From contig NZ_CP062167.1 of NCBI RefSeq assembly GCF_014844055.1, forward strand, positions 4,001,001 through 4,065,000: a DNA stretch of 64,000 nucleotides, in the 5' to 3' direction. The translations under genes and the position numbers were made by a program. This DNA comes from Aureimonas sp. OT7 (GTDB lineage Bacteria; Pseudomonadota; Alphaproteobacteria; Rhizobiales; Rhizobiaceae). Under the pieces are notes generated by a model, which saw only the letters and a program-made list of their open reading frames with translations, was not told the DNA's origin and searched no databases. Positions 43,256-52,487 of the stretch are shown piece after piece (position 1 is the stretch's first letter; each line of letters opens with the position of its first letter).

Positions 43256-45085
43256 ATGGACGGGATTGGCTTGGTCATTTTCGGAAGATTCCTATTCGCG
43301 CTCGTGGCGCTGGCGCTGGCTGTCGTGGCAGGGTTCCTGTTCGCCACCATCATCACGGCCAATGGTGCGACCTGGCTGCACTTCGCCCAGGTATGCCTGC
43401 TGATCGTCTGCTGCATGTGGCTGGCATGGGGATTCAACACCGCCGTTGCCGGCATCTTCTTCTCCAGGGGCAAGCCGAACCGGCGGGGTGGCGTACTGGC
43501 GCCGGCCTCCGTCAACCGCTCGGCCGTGCTGGTGCCCGTCTACAATGAGGACGCGGATGCCGTCATGGCGCGCGTCGCCGCCATGATCGAGGGCCTGAGG
43601 CGAATTCGCCGGCTCGAGGCGTTCGACTTCTTCGTCCTCTCGGACTCCACCAAGGCGGAATCCGTCGCGGCCGAACGCCGCGCCGTCTTCGAGATCGCCG
43701 GCGCACTGGAAACGGGGACGCATCTCTATTATCGCCACCGCGAGAAGAACACCAACCGCAAGGCCGGCAATATCGGCGAGTTCGTCACCCAGCAGGGCGG
43801 CGCCTATACCTACATGATCGTGCTGGACGCGGACAGCCTGATGCGGCCCGAGACGCTGGTGGAGATGGTCGCGCGGATGGACGACGACGACGAGCTGGCC
43901 CTGCTGCAGACGCAGCCGCTCATCATCAACCGGCGCAGCCTGTTCGGCCGTGCGCTGCAGTTCTCCGCGGCCCTCTACTCACCCTTCTTTTCGCGCGGGA
44001 TCGCGGCCCTGCAAGGCCGCGAAGGGCCCTTCTGGGGCCATAACGCGATCATCCGCACCCGCGCCTTCGCGCAAAGCTGCGGATTGCCGCATCTGTCGGG
44101 CCGGCCCCCCTTCGGCGGCCATATCTTGAGCCACGACTTCGTCGAGGCCGCGCTGCTGGCGCGCGACGGCTGGAAGGTACGCGTCGATCCGGATCTGGAA
44201 GGCTCTTTCGAAGAGGCCCCGTCGAACCTGATCGAGTATGCCAAGCGCGACAGGCGCTGGTGCCAGGGCAATCTGCAGCACGGGCGGTTGATCCCCGCCC
44301 CGCGCCTGCGCTTCTGGAGCCGCGTCGCCATGGTGTCCGGCATCATGGCCTACGCCGCCTCGCCGATCTGGCTGCTGTTCCTCATCGTCTCGATGCTGGA
44401 TCCGATCCTGGCGCCCGCGCCGAACTACTTCCCGGGTGACAGCCTGTTCCCCGTCTTCCCCCGCCCCGAAACCACCAAGGCCCTGCTGCTTCTGATCGGC
44501 ATCTTCACGCTGCTGCTCCTGCCTAAGACGCTCATAGCATTTCGCACCGCGCTGTCGCACCGGGCGGCGCGCTTCGGCGGCTCGATCGCGGTTCTGGCGG
44601 GCGCCACCTGCGAGCTTATCCTGACCAGCGCGCTCGCGCCGATCATGATGCTATTCCAGTCCAAGGCCGTTGCCGAAATCTTGATGGCGCGTGACAGCGG
44701 CTGGCCGTCCACCGACCGCGAGGATGAAGGCGTCCCCCTGTCGGCCGCCTTTGCGGCAAGCTGGTGGATGGTCATCGTGGGCGCCATCCTGATGGTGACG
44801 AGCTACATATACACCCTGACGCTGTTCCTGTGGGTGCTGCCGATCGCCCTGCCGCTCGTCGTTGCGCCACTGTTCATCTCGCTCACGGCGGATCCTGTGC
44901 TGGGAGACAAGGCGCGGGCGCTTTCCATCTTCGCCACACCCTTCGAGATCGCTCCCGAACCCGTGATCCGCGCTTCCGAAGCGTGGCACAAACGCCTTGC
45001 CGGCGCACAAAAAACACTATCTCAACCGCGAAGGGATCAGAGGACGGGTACGTCGGACCCTATAGAGACGCCCGCCAGAGGCTGA
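43256..45085 (+). CDS. opgH: OpgH/MdoH: glucan synthase glucosyltransferase
   Basis: A 609-residue inner-membrane glucosyltransferase. After two N-terminal helices come VPVYNEDADAVMARV, FFVLSDSTK, the DxD in MIVLDADSLMRPETL, HNAIIRT and the (K/Q)RDRRWCQGN motif; four further helices follow. It polymerises the beta-1,2 glucan backbone and exports it. The ATG is 39 bp after the small upstream gene; the size is shorter than the E. coli protein (about 850), as in alphaproteobacteria. Confidence 0.93.
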   Translation: MDGIGLVIFGRFLFALVALALAVVAGFLFATIITANGATWLHFAQVCLLIVCCMWLAWGFNTAVAGIFFSRGKPNRRGGVLAPASVNRSAVLVPVYNEDADAVMARVAAMIEGLRRIRRLEAFDFFVLSDSTKAESVAAERRAVFEIAGALETGTHLYYRHREKNTNRKAGNIGEFVTQQGGAYTYMIVLDADSLMRPETLVEMVARMDDDDELALLQTQPLIINRRSLFGRALQFSAALYSPFFSRGIAALQGREGPFWGHNAIIRTRAFAQSCGLPHLSGRPPFGGHILSHDFVEAALLARDGWKVRVDPDLEGSFEEAPSNLIEYAKRDRRWCQGNLQHGRLIPAPRLRFWSRVAMVSGIMAYAASPIWLLFLIVSMLDPILAPAPNYFPGDSLFPVFPRPETTKALLLLIGIFTLLLLPKTLIAFRTALSHRAARFGGSIAVLAGATCELILTSALAPIMMLFQSKAVAEILMARDSGWPSTDREDEGVPLSAAFAASWWMVIVGAILMVTSYIYTLTLFLWVLPIALPLVVAPLFISLTADPVLGDKARALSIFATPFEIAPEPVIRASEAWHKRLAGAQKTLSQPRRDQRTGTSDPIETPARG

Positions 45086-45098
45086 AGGTCGAACAGCC

Positions 45099-46310
45099 AT
45101 GAGCGCATATGACAGCGTCTTTCTCCGCCCGGAGCGAGACTACAGGATCGATTTTTTCCGCGGCGTAGCCCTGGTGATGATCTTCATCAACCACATACCC
45201 GGCGTGCTGTGGGAGAATTTCACGAGCCGGAATTTCGGCTTTTCCGATTCAGCGGAAGTCTTCGTCTTCCTGGCCGGCGTCGCCAGCGCCTTCGCCTATG
45301 GGCGGCTCTTCCTGGAGGGCTCGCCGCTGATCGCATCGTTGAAGGCGGCCCGGCGCGCCGGCGTTCTCTACCTCGTGCACATCGCCCTCACCATGGCGGT
45401 CATCTCGCTGTTCATCTGGTTCGCGCTGGCGCTCGGCAAGGGGGACATTCTCCGCCAGATCGGCCTGGGCCCCCTTCTGACGCAGCCGCTGGATGCGCTT
45501 TACGGTATCGCGACCCTCGGCAACCAACTCGGCTACCTGAACATCCTGCCGCTCTACGCCGCGCTGCTGCTCATGCTGCCGCTGATGTTGCTCGGCATAC
45601 GGTGGATCGGGCTGAAGGGGTTTCTTGTCGCCTCGCTTGCCGTCTGGCTGGTCTTCGGCCTCGCGCGGCTTAACATTCCCAACTATCCCAATGCCGGCGG
45701 ATGGTTCTTCAATCCGTTCTCCTGGCAACTCATCTTCGCCCTTGGGCTGTATACCGGCTTCCAGAAGCTGCGCGGCCAGCCGGCGCTTCCCTACTCGCCG
45801 AGGCTCTACGTGATGGCGCTCGGCTTCCTGGCTTTCGCCTGGGCTTTCGTCGGCTTCGGCTGGTGGTCGGTGGAGCGGATGATCCCGCTGCCGTCGCTCT
45901 TCGTCGGTTTCGACAAAACCTACGCGTCCATTCCGCGCCTTCTGCACCTCGTCGCGCTGGTCTACGTGTTCGCCCATGCGCCGAAGATGTCGCCGTTCAG
46001 CCGCGTTGGTGCCGCCAATCCGCTGACCATGCTCGGACGCCACTCGCTTCCGGTCTTCGCCTTGGGGACGTTCCTGTCGCTGCTGGCGCAGGCGCTGCGC
46101 TTCGGCAACGAAACGACACTGGCCTACGATACGGCGCTCGTTACCGGCGGCCTCGCCATCCAGTTCGCACTGGCGCGCTATCTCGATTGGTGGCACGTCG
46201 CCTCGAAACCGCAGAAGGCCGTGCGTGCCAACGCGACCACGCGGGAGGAGCAGCCGCGCGACGCCCAGCGCGCCCAGGCCATGGCGCCGGCCGCACGGCG
46301 CACCCCATGA
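45099..46310 (+). CDS. opgC: OpgC: glucan succinyltransferase (membrane acyltransferase)
   Basis: A 403-residue protein with about ten hydrophobic helices and the OpgC block RDYRIDFFRGVALVMIFINHIPG plus FSDSAEVFVFLAGVASAFAYG. It succinylates the periplasmic glucan backbone, adding charge. The ATG is 13 bp after opgH, and order is the same as in R. sphaeroides. A long Ala/Arg/Gln tail (about 30 residues) is cytoplasmic. Confidence 0.9.
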   Translation: MSAYDSVFLRPERDYRIDFFRGVALVMIFINHIPGVLWENFTSRNFGFSDSAEVFVFLAGVASAFAYGRLFLEGSPLIASLKAARRAGVLYLVHIALTMAVISLFIWFALALGKGDILRQIGLGPLLTQPLDALYGIATLGNQLGYLNILPLYAALLLMLPLMLLGIRWIGLKGFLVASLAVWLVFGLARLNIPNYPNAGGWFFNPFSWQLIFALGLYTGFQKLRGQPALPYSPRLYVMALGFLAFAWAFVGFGWWSVERMIPLPSLFVGFDKTYASIPRLLHLVALVYVFAHAPKMSPFSRVGAANPLTMLGRHSLPVFALGTFLSLLAQALRFGNETTLAYDTALVTGGLAIQFALARYLDWWHVASKPQKAVRANATTREEQPRDAQRAQAMAPAARRTP

Positions 46311-46333
46311 CCCTAGCCGGATAAGCAAGCCAG

Positions 46334-46528
46334 ATGTACAGCGATTCCAACCATCCGTTCTTCAAGCCGCTGTGGCGTCGCGTGCTGATCGTCGGCTCGT
46401 GCCTGGTCTGGTCCGGCTTCGAGTGGTGGAACGGCGAACAGCTCTGGGGCGCGATCACCCTGGCGATCGCCGCCTATGGCATCTTCGCCTTGTTCATAAA
46501 CTACAAGGCGCCGCCCGAAAGCGAGTAG
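46334..46528 (+). CDS. Small DUF3329-like membrane protein
   Basis: A 64-residue protein with two hydrophobic stretches (about residues 16-30 and 38-55) and conserved FFKPLWRRVL and WSGFEWWNG. The pattern is common in Hyphomicrobiales and is annotated DUF3329. It follows opgC by 23 bp in the same direction, perhaps as the last gene of the operon. No function is known. Confidence 0.7.
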   Translation: MYSDSNHPFFKPLWRRVLIVGSCLVWSGFEWWNGEQLWGAITLAIAAYGIFALFINYKAPPESE

Positions 46529-46538
46529 CGGCGCCGGC

Positions 46539-47561
46539 TCAGTCGGCGGCGCGGTCCGAAACGCCGGCCTGTGCAAAAGTCGCCATGCCGTTGTGGCAGG
46601 CCACCGCCGCTTTCACCATCGCGGCGGCCAGTGCCGCACCTGTGCCCTCGCCCAGCCGCATGCCGAGCGCCAGCAGCGGCACCTTGCCCATTGCCTGGAG
46701 GGCGCGCTGGTGACCGGGTTCGGCGGACACATGGCCGAACAGGCAATGATCGAGCGTATCGGGAGACAGCTTGTGCAGGACGGCCGCAGCCGCCGTCGCG
46801 ACGAAGCCGTCCACGACAACCGGCACGCGCTGCATCCGGGCCGCCAGTATGGCGCCCGCCATGGCGGCGATCTCGCGGCCGCCAAGCCGGCGCAACGCCT
46901 CGAGCGGATCGGTGGCGTGGCGTCCATGGAGGTCTATCGCCTCCTGCACGAGGGCGGTCTTGCGGGCCATGCCGGCGCTGTCATGGCCGGTGCCCGGCCC
47001 GACCCAGTCGCGCGCGGTGCCGCCGAACAGGGCCGCGAACAGCGCACTGGCCACAGCCGTATTTCCGATACCCATCTCGCCGATGCACAGGAGGTCGGGT
47101 TCTCCCGCAAGGCATTCCATGCCGTAGGCCATGGTGGCGGCGCAATCGCGCTCCGACAATGCCGGCTCCGACGTGATGTCGCCGGTGGGGTAATCGAGCG
47201 CGAGGTCGAAAATCTTGAGGCCGAGGTCGAAGGTGGCGCAGATCTGGTTGATCGCGGCACCGCCGGCGGCGAAGTTTTCCACCATCTGGCGCGTCACCTC
47301 GGGCGGGAAGGCCGAAGCGCCCCGGGCCGCAATCCCGTGGTTGGCGGCGAAGACCGCCACCACGGGTCGGTTTACGGTGGGGGCACGTCCCTGCCAGGCG
47401 GCCATCCATTCGGCGATATCCTCCAGCCGGCCGAGCGAGCCGGACGGTTTGGTCAGTTCTTCCTGGCGGTGGCGCGCATCATGCCGGGCGCGGCCGTCCT
47501 GCTGCGGCATCTGCCGGACAAGGGCGCGGATATCGTCGAAGGGAAGGCCGGTTGCGGACAT
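46539..47561 (-). CDS. cobT: CobT (CobU in P. denitrificans): nicotinate-nucleotide--dimethylbenzimidazole phosphoribosyltransferase
   Basis: A 340-residue enzyme that makes alpha-ribazole phosphate for the lower ligand of cobalamin. Conserved segments are LTKPSGSLGRLEDIA, FAANHGIAARGAS, GEMGIGNTAVASAL and the catalytic-Glu region LALGMRLGEGTGAALA. ATG 47561 follows a weak GAAAG; longer forms start at in-frame upstream codons. It is divergent from cobS, 108 bp away. Confidence 0.93.
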   Translation of the reverse strand: MSATGLPFDDIRALVRQMPQQDGRARHDARHRQEELTKPSGSLGRLEDIAEWMAAWQGRAPTVNRPVVAVFAANHGIAARGASAFPPEVTRQMVENFAAGGAAINQICATFDLGLKIFDLALDYPTGDITSEPALSERDCAATMAYGMECLAGEPDLLCIGEMGIGNTAVASALFAALFGGTARDWVGPGTGHDSAGMARKTALVQEAIDLHGRHATDPLEALRRLGGREIAAMAGAILAARMQRVPVVVDGFVATAAAAVLHKLSPDTLDHCLFGHVSAEPGHQRALQAMGKVPLLALGMRLGEGTGAALAAAMVKAAVACHNGMATFAQAGVSDRAAD

Positions 47562-47669
47562 GGAACGAGACTTTCGGATAGGCATGATCTGAAGGGCCGG
47601 TGATAGGCAATCGCGCCGGGTGAAGCAAACGGCTTGCATGCGGGCGCCGGCGCGGCGAAAGCTGGCGCC

Positions 47670-48446
47670 ATGATCCAGCCTGTCGCCAGCCTCCTGCGTG
47701 CCCTCTCCTTTCTCAGCCGCTTTCCGGCGCTACCGGAAGCCTTTCGCGGCGGGCCCCATCCGCTGGCAGCGGATGCGCCGGCCTTTCCGGTGGTGGGGCT
47801 GATCGTCGGGCTTCTGCCCGCCCTGCTCCTGCTGCTGGCGATGGCGGCCGGCCTTGCACCCTTTATCGCCGCCCTCCTTGCACTGGCGCTGATGGTGGCT
47901 TCCACCGGCGCCCTGCACGAAGACGGGCTGGGTGATACGGCGGATGGCCTGTTCGGCCATGCCGGGAAAGACCGAGCGCTCGCCATCATGAAGGACAGCC
48001 GCATCGGAACCTATGGTTTGCTGGCGCTGGCCTTCGCGCTTCTGCTGCGCATCGCGCTTCTGGCGGAGGTGGCCACCGCCAGTCCGCTCGCGGCAGCGTG
48101 CGCCCTGCTGGCGGCGGCATCGGCCAGCCGCGGCGGCATGGGCCTGTTGTGGTCTTCCCTACCCTCGGCGCGCCCCGACGGCATCGCCGACAGCCTCGGC
48201 AGGCCGACGCGGCGGCAGGGACTCTGGTCCCTTGCGCTGGGCACGGCATCGGGCGTCCTCTTGGGCCTGCCGACGGCCGGGTTTGGCGGGGTTGCCCTTG
48301 CGGCCGCGATCTCGGCGGGCGTTTATCTGTGGTTCCGGTCTGTCCTGCGCCGTCGCCTCGGCGGCCAGACGGGCGACACGTTGGGCGCATGCCAGCAATT
48401 GCTGGACATCGCGATACTGCTGGGCCTGGCGCTCGGCTCAGGCTGA
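47670..48446 (+). CDS. cobS: CobS (CobV): adenosylcobinamide-GDP ribazoletransferase
   Basis: A 258-residue polytopic membrane enzyme that joins alpha-ribazole to adenosylcobinamide-GDP. The catalytic motif EDGLGDTADGLFG is intact, and KDSRIGTYGLLAL follows. About seven hydrophobic helices are present. ATG 47670 gives the usual N-terminus (LLRALSFLSRFP). The end overlaps cobD by 9 bp in convergent orientation. Confidence 0.93.
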   Translation: MIQPVASLLRALSFLSRFPALPEAFRGGPHPLAADAPAFPVVGLIVGLLPALLLLLAMAAGLAPFIAALLALALMVASTGALHEDGLGDTADGLFGHAGKDRALAIMKDSRIGTYGLLALAFALLLRIALLAEVATASPLAAACALLAAASASRGGMGLLWSSLPSARPDGIADSLGRPTRRQGLWSLALGTASGVLLGLPTAGFGGVALAAAISAGVYLWFRSVLRRRLGGQTGDTLGACQQLLDIAILLGLALGSG

Positions 48447-49394
48447 GGCCAGCGCCAGAAGGACGGCGATGGCCCCGAGTGCGCTGCACGTGCGGCCATA
48501 AAGCACCAAGGCCCGGTCGATATCGCCGGTCCCGGCCTCTCGTCGGCCCTCTGCATTGAGGCAGGGAGCATCGACCGCAAGGTCGCCATAGCGACGCGGC
48601 CCACCGAGCGACAGGCCCAGCGCCGCCGCCATGGCCGCCTCCGGCCAACCCGCGTTGGGTGAGCGGTGCAACGGCGCGTCCCGCCGTGAGATGCGCCAGG
48701 CCCGCCGGTCCGCGGCGACGAGCGCGAACAAAAGCGCGGTCAACCGCGCAGCCGGCCAGTTGGCCAGGTCGTCCAGCCGCGCCGCCCCCCTGCCGAATGC
48801 CCGGTGGCGCGCGCTCATATGGCCGATCATCGAATCTGCAGTGTTGATCATCTTGTAGGCGAACAGGCCCGGCAGGCCGAACAGCGCCGCATAGAAAAAC
48901 GGGGCGATCACGCCGTCGGACGTGTTTTCCGCAAGGCTTTCGATTGCCGCCCGGCAGACGCCGGCATCGTCCAGCTGGTCCGGGTCCCGCCCGACGATCA
49001 TCGATACCGCATGGCGGCCATCGGCAAGCGAATGGGACAGCCCGGTAGCCACCGCCTCGACGTGCTGGCGCAGGCTGCCTTGCGCCAGGAATATCGCGAT
49101 GGTGCAGGCTTGCAGTACGATGCCGGCCGGCCCCAGAAGAGAAAGGCCCCATTGCAGGGCAAGCCCGAGCAGGGCCGCCGCCACCGTCAGCAGCCCAATG
49201 GCGACGAGCCCGGCACGGCGTCTGCGCCGCTCCGGCAGGGACGCGTCGTTCCAGGCGCGGTCGAGCCGATCGATCGCCCCGCCGAACAGGGCCACCGGAT
49301 GCGGCAGATGGCGCCACAGCCAGGGCGGATCGCCCACCAGCCTGTCCAGAAGCAGTCCTGCAAGCAGGGCGATGGCCGAGCCGCCTAGCAGCAT
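48438..49394 (-). CDS. cobD: CobD/CbiB: adenosylcobinamide-phosphate synthase
   Basis: A 318-residue membrane protein that condenses the aminopropanol arm onto adenosylcobyric acid. Conserved segments are LLLDRLVGDPPWLWRHLPHPVALFG, ESLAENTSDGVIAPFFYA, KMINTADSMIGH and GWPEAAMAAALGLSLGGPRRY. ATG 49394 overlaps the cobC end by 10 bp. Confidence 0.93.
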   Translation of the reverse strand: MLLGGSAIALLAGLLLDRLVGDPPWLWRHLPHPVALFGGAIDRLDRAWNDASLPERRRRRAGLVAIGLLTVAAALLGLALQWGLSLLGPAGIVLQACTIAIFLAQGSLRQHVEAVATGLSHSLADGRHAVSMIVGRDPDQLDDAGVCRAAIESLAENTSDGVIAPFFYAALFGLPGLFAYKMINTADSMIGHMSARHRAFGRGAARLDDLANWPAARLTALLFALVAADRRAWRISRRDAPLHRSPNAGWPEAAMAAALGLSLGGPRRYGDLAVDAPCLNAEGRREAGTGDIDRALVLYGRTCSALGAIAVLLALASA

Positions 49395-50377
49395 AGCGCC
49401 CCGGCAAGACGTTCGGCCTCGATGTCGTCCCGGATGTTTCCGAAGCGAAGCCACGCCGGTTCGTAGGCGAAGGGGCGTGTCAGGATATGGCGTGTCGCGA
49501 GCCGCTCGAAAATCGCCGCGGCTCCCTCATCCCGGATAAGGGTGAACATCGCCGTGCCCCCGGCGATGGCAAGCCCGGCCGTGGACAGAGTTTCCCGCGT
49601 CATGCGCGCCTGCGCCTCCAGGCGTGCCCGCACCGCGCCCGTTGCCGCCTCGGCCCGCAGCGCGGCCGCACCCACGGCCATGGCCGGCCCCGACACGGCC
49701 CAGGGCCCGAGGCGGGCTGCGATCCGCCCGGCAAGCACGTCGCCGCACAGGGCGAAACCGAGCCGAAGGCCCGCATATCCGAAATATTTGCCGAAGGATT
49801 TGAGCACGAGAATCGGCAGCGGCCCCGCCGTGTCACCCGCGAGGCTGCAGGCGGGGTCGGCATCGGCGAAGGCTTCATCCACGACGAGAAGTCCGTCCCG
49901 CTCCAGAAGGCGCTCGGCCAGGGCCAGCAGTGCCGGCCTGTCGTGTTTCCGCCCGTCCGGGTTGTTGGGATTGACGACGACGACCAGCGACGCGTCGGCG
50001 GGGATATCGTCCAGACCGGCGCATGCGACGGCGTCATGGCCAGCCAGGACAAGCGCGTGCCTGTGTTCCTCATAGGTCGGAGACAGGATCGCCGCGCGGC
50101 GCGGCGTGAAGAGGTACGGCCACAATCCGATGAGCGCCTGCGTTCCCGGCGCCGCCACGATGCTGCCGGCGACCCCGTAGAAGGCGCGGGCCGCATCCGC
50201 CAGCGTGGCCTCGTCCGCCGCCTCCGGAAGCCGCGTCCACGCGTCCGGCCGCAGTTGCGGCAGGGGCAGCGGTTGCGGGTTGATGCCGGTGGACAGGTCC
50301 AGCCAGTCGGCTCGCTGTCCGCCCCAGCGGGCGATGGCTGCGTCCAGGGCTCCGCCGTGTTTCAACGCGGCGTCCAT
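49385..50377 (-). CDS. cobC: CobC: L-threonine-O-3-phosphate decarboxylase, PLP-dependent
   Basis: A 330-residue aminotransferase-fold protein that makes aminopropanol phosphate. Visible motifs are HGGALDAAIARWGG, DLSTGINPQPLP, VVVNPNNPDG, VVDEAFAD and the PLP Lys in LKSFGKYFGYAGLRLG. Its ATG shares a base with the cobB stop (TGATG), so translation is coupled. An open frame extends far upstream but reads through cobB in another frame. Confidence 0.93.
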   Translation of the reverse strand: MDAALKHGGALDAAIARWGGQRADWLDLSTGINPQPLPLPQLRPDAWTRLPEAADEATLADAARAFYGVAGSIVAAPGTQALIGLWPYLFTPRRAAILSPTYEEHRHALVLAGHDAVACAGLDDIPADASLVVVVNPNNPDGRKHDRPALLALAERLLERDGLLVVDEAFADADPACSLAGDTAGPLPILVLKSFGKYFGYAGLRLGFALCGDVLAGRIAARLGPWAVSGPAMAVGAAALRAEAATGAVRARLEAQARMTRETLSTAGLAIAGGTAMFTLIRDEGAAAIFERLATRHILTRPFAYEPAWLRFGNIRDDIEAERLAGALCC

Positions 50378-51675
50378 CAGGCGGCGCCATCGATCACGTG
50401 CAGGAAAGAGCCCATGACCCGGCCACGATACAGGCCGAGGGCGCCCAGGGCTTGTCCTGTCGCGTCGGTGGCGCGGAAAAGCCGTCCTGCATCGCCCTCG
50501 GACAGGATCGAGGCATAGTGGAACTCGTGGGCGGTCACGGCAGCGGCCCAGAAGGGCGCATCGTCGGTGGGCACCGCCTGCCTGTAGCCAAGATGCCGGC
50601 GTGGCACCTCGAAACTGGTTTCCAACGGCAGCATGCCCAGCATCGCATGCCGGGTGCCTTCGCCGTCCACCAAGCCGTCGCCAAGCACCATATAGCCTCC
50701 GCATTCGCCGTAGACGAGGGCGCCCCGCATCGCAGAATTGGTCATTCCGGCACGAAACGCGGACGCGCCGGCGATCCGCCCCGCATGGAGTTCCGGATAC
50801 CCGCCCGGCAGGTAGACGGCGTCCGCGCCGATATCCGGCGCTTCGTCGGCCAGCGGCGAAAAGAACGAAATGTCCGCACCGGCCTCCCGCCAGCCGCCCA
50901 GGAGATGCGGATAGGCGAAGGCGAAGGCATCGTCCCGCGCCACGGCAACGCGCCCGCCGGGTGGCGGCAGGCGGGGTGCCCGCCCATCGCCGGCCGGCAT
51001 TGAGGCGCGGCGGGAGACGTCCAGCAGGCCATCGAGGTCCAGCGCCACCTCCAGCCAGTCGGCCGCACGGTCGCACAGGCGCTCGTCCGCATCCAGCTCC
51101 TGCGCGCGGACGAGGCCAAGATGCCGGGACGGGATCGCCAGCGACGGCTCTGCGGGAAGCGCCGCCAGAACGGGGATCGCCAGGGGCTCCAGCGCCGTGC
51201 GCAACATCGCCTCGTGGCGCTGGCTGCCAACGCGGTTGAGGATGAGCCCCCCGATCCCGATCGACGGGTCGTGGGTGGCGAAGCCGCGCACCAGCGCCGC
51301 CACGGACTGCGCCTGGCGGGCGCAATCGACCACAAGGATAACGGGCAGACCCAGCATCTGCGCCAGTGCCGCCGCAGAGCCCCGGCCGTTCGCCGCACCG
51401 TCGAAGAGGCCCATGGCGCCCTCGACGGCAAGCAGGCCGTCGCCCTGCCCCGCAAGGCGCAGGATCGTCGACGGCTGCATGGCATACGCGTCGAGATTGA
51501 CGCTGTCGTGTCCGCTGGCGAGGCGGTGGAAACCGGGGTCGATATAGTCCGGGCCCGACTTGGCGGGCGTCACGGGAATGCCGCGCCGGGCAAGCAGGCG
51601 CAGCAGCGCCAGCGTCACCAGCGTCTTGCCGCATCCCGAAGCCGGGGCCGATATGAGAATACCCTGTCGCGCCAT
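50377..51675 (-). CDS. cobB: CobB: cobyrinate/hydrogenobyrinate a,c-diamide synthase
   Basis: A 432-residue ATP-dependent amidotransferase. The N-terminal dethiobiotin-synthase-like domain has the P-loop SAPASGCGKTLVT (residues 9-21) and VEGAMGLFDG; the C-terminal GATase has VYGECGGYMVLGD with the nucleophile Cys and a late EFHYAS. It amidates the a and c side chains. Its ATG is only 17 bp from the divergent cobK start, so promoters must overlap the coding sequences. Confidence 0.92.
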   Translation of the reverse strand: MARQGILISAPASGCGKTLVTLALLRLLARRGIPVTPAKSGPDYIDPGFHRLASGHDSVNLDAYAMQPSTILRLAGQGDGLLAVEGAMGLFDGAANGRGSAAALAQMLGLPVILVVDCARQAQSVAALVRGFATHDPSIGIGGLILNRVGSQRHEAMLRTALEPLAIPVLAALPAEPSLAIPSRHLGLVRAQELDADERLCDRAADWLEVALDLDGLLDVSRRASMPAGDGRAPRLPPPGGRVAVARDDAFAFAYPHLLGGWREAGADISFFSPLADEAPDIGADAVYLPGGYPELHAGRIAGASAFRAGMTNSAMRGALVYGECGGYMVLGDGLVDGEGTRHAMLGMLPLETSFEVPRRHLGYRQAVPTDDAPFWAAAVTAHEFHYASILSEGDAGRLFRATDATGQALGALGLYRGRVMGSFLHVIDGAA

Positions 51676-51692
51676 GATCCCCGACGCTTATA

Positions 51693-52487
51693 ATGATCGC
51701 GATGCACAACGCCAGCCAGACAATATTGCTGATTGCCGGAACGAGCGAGGCGCGCGCTTTGTCGGAAGCGATCGCGCGGGACATGCCGAAGGCGCGCCTG
51801 ATCGTGTCGCTTCTGGGCGCGACCGAAAAACCGGCCGCCTATGCAGGCTCTGTGCGGACAGGCGGCTTCGGCGGTGTTGCTGGCCTGGGCGATTTTCTCC
51901 GCGCCGAGAATGTCACGCATCTTGTCGATGCGGCGCACCCCTTCGCCACCGGCATGCACCGCAATGCGACGGCGGCGGCGGCCCGCGCGGGCGTGCCCTG
52001 TCTGGCGATGATCCGCCCCGAATGGCCGCCAAGACCGAACTGGCAGGAGGTCGCCTGCCTGCGCGCGGCAAGTGTGGCGCTACCACACGGCGCAAAGCCC
52101 TTCCTGGCGCTCGGGCAGCGCCATCTTGCGCCCTTTCGCCACCGCGCGGACCTGGGGCCCGTTCTGCGCATGGCCGAGGGGCCGCGCACGCCTCTGCCCT
52201 TTCCAGCAGAGATCGTCATCGGCCCGCCCTTGCGGACGGCAGACGAAGAGCAGGCGCTTTTCCGACGTTACGGCGTGACGCATCTCGTCTGCCGCAATTC
52301 GGGCGGGCAGGCCGGCATCGCAAAGCTCGACGCCGCAGAGGCGCTGGGCCTGCCCGTCCTGATGATCCGGCGGCCGGCGATGGCATCGAATGGCCATGCC
52401 ACCGACCCGCAGGCGGCCCTGGATTGGCTGCGTTCGCACTCCGCCTTCCGGGCCGAGGCCGATATCGCCGTCGAGCGCCAGGGTTAA
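51693..52487 (+). CDS. cobK: CobK/CbiJ: precorrin-6A (cobalt-precorrin-6A) reductase
   Basis: A 264-residue NADPH-dependent reductase with LLIAGTSEARALSEAIARD, GGFGGVAGLGDFLRAENVTHLVDAAHPFA, and VTHLVCRNSGGQAGIAKLDAA. Starts at 51693 and 51702 are both possible. A perfect TATAAT lies at 51689-51694, over the first ATG; if it is a -10 box, the later start and a very short leader are implied. It converges with cobM (4-bp overlap). Confidence 0.9.
   Translation: MIAMHNASQTILLIAGTSEARALSEAIARDMPKARLIVSLLGATEKPAAYAGSVRTGGFGGVAGLGDFLRAENVTHLVDAAHPFATGMHRNATAAAARAGVPCLAMIRPEWPPRPNWQEVACLRAASVALPHGAKPFLALGQRHLAPFRHRADLGPVLRMAEGPRTPLPFPAEIVIGPPLRTADEEQALFRRYGVTHLVCRNSGGQAGIAKLDAAEALGLPVLMIRRPAMASNGHATDPQAALDWLRSHSAFRAEADIAVERQG

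Noticed and set aside
49385..51784. A 799-codon minus-strand frame suggesting a giant fusion
   Set aside because: The upstream part runs through cobB in the wrong frame and has no family features; CobC begins at 50377.
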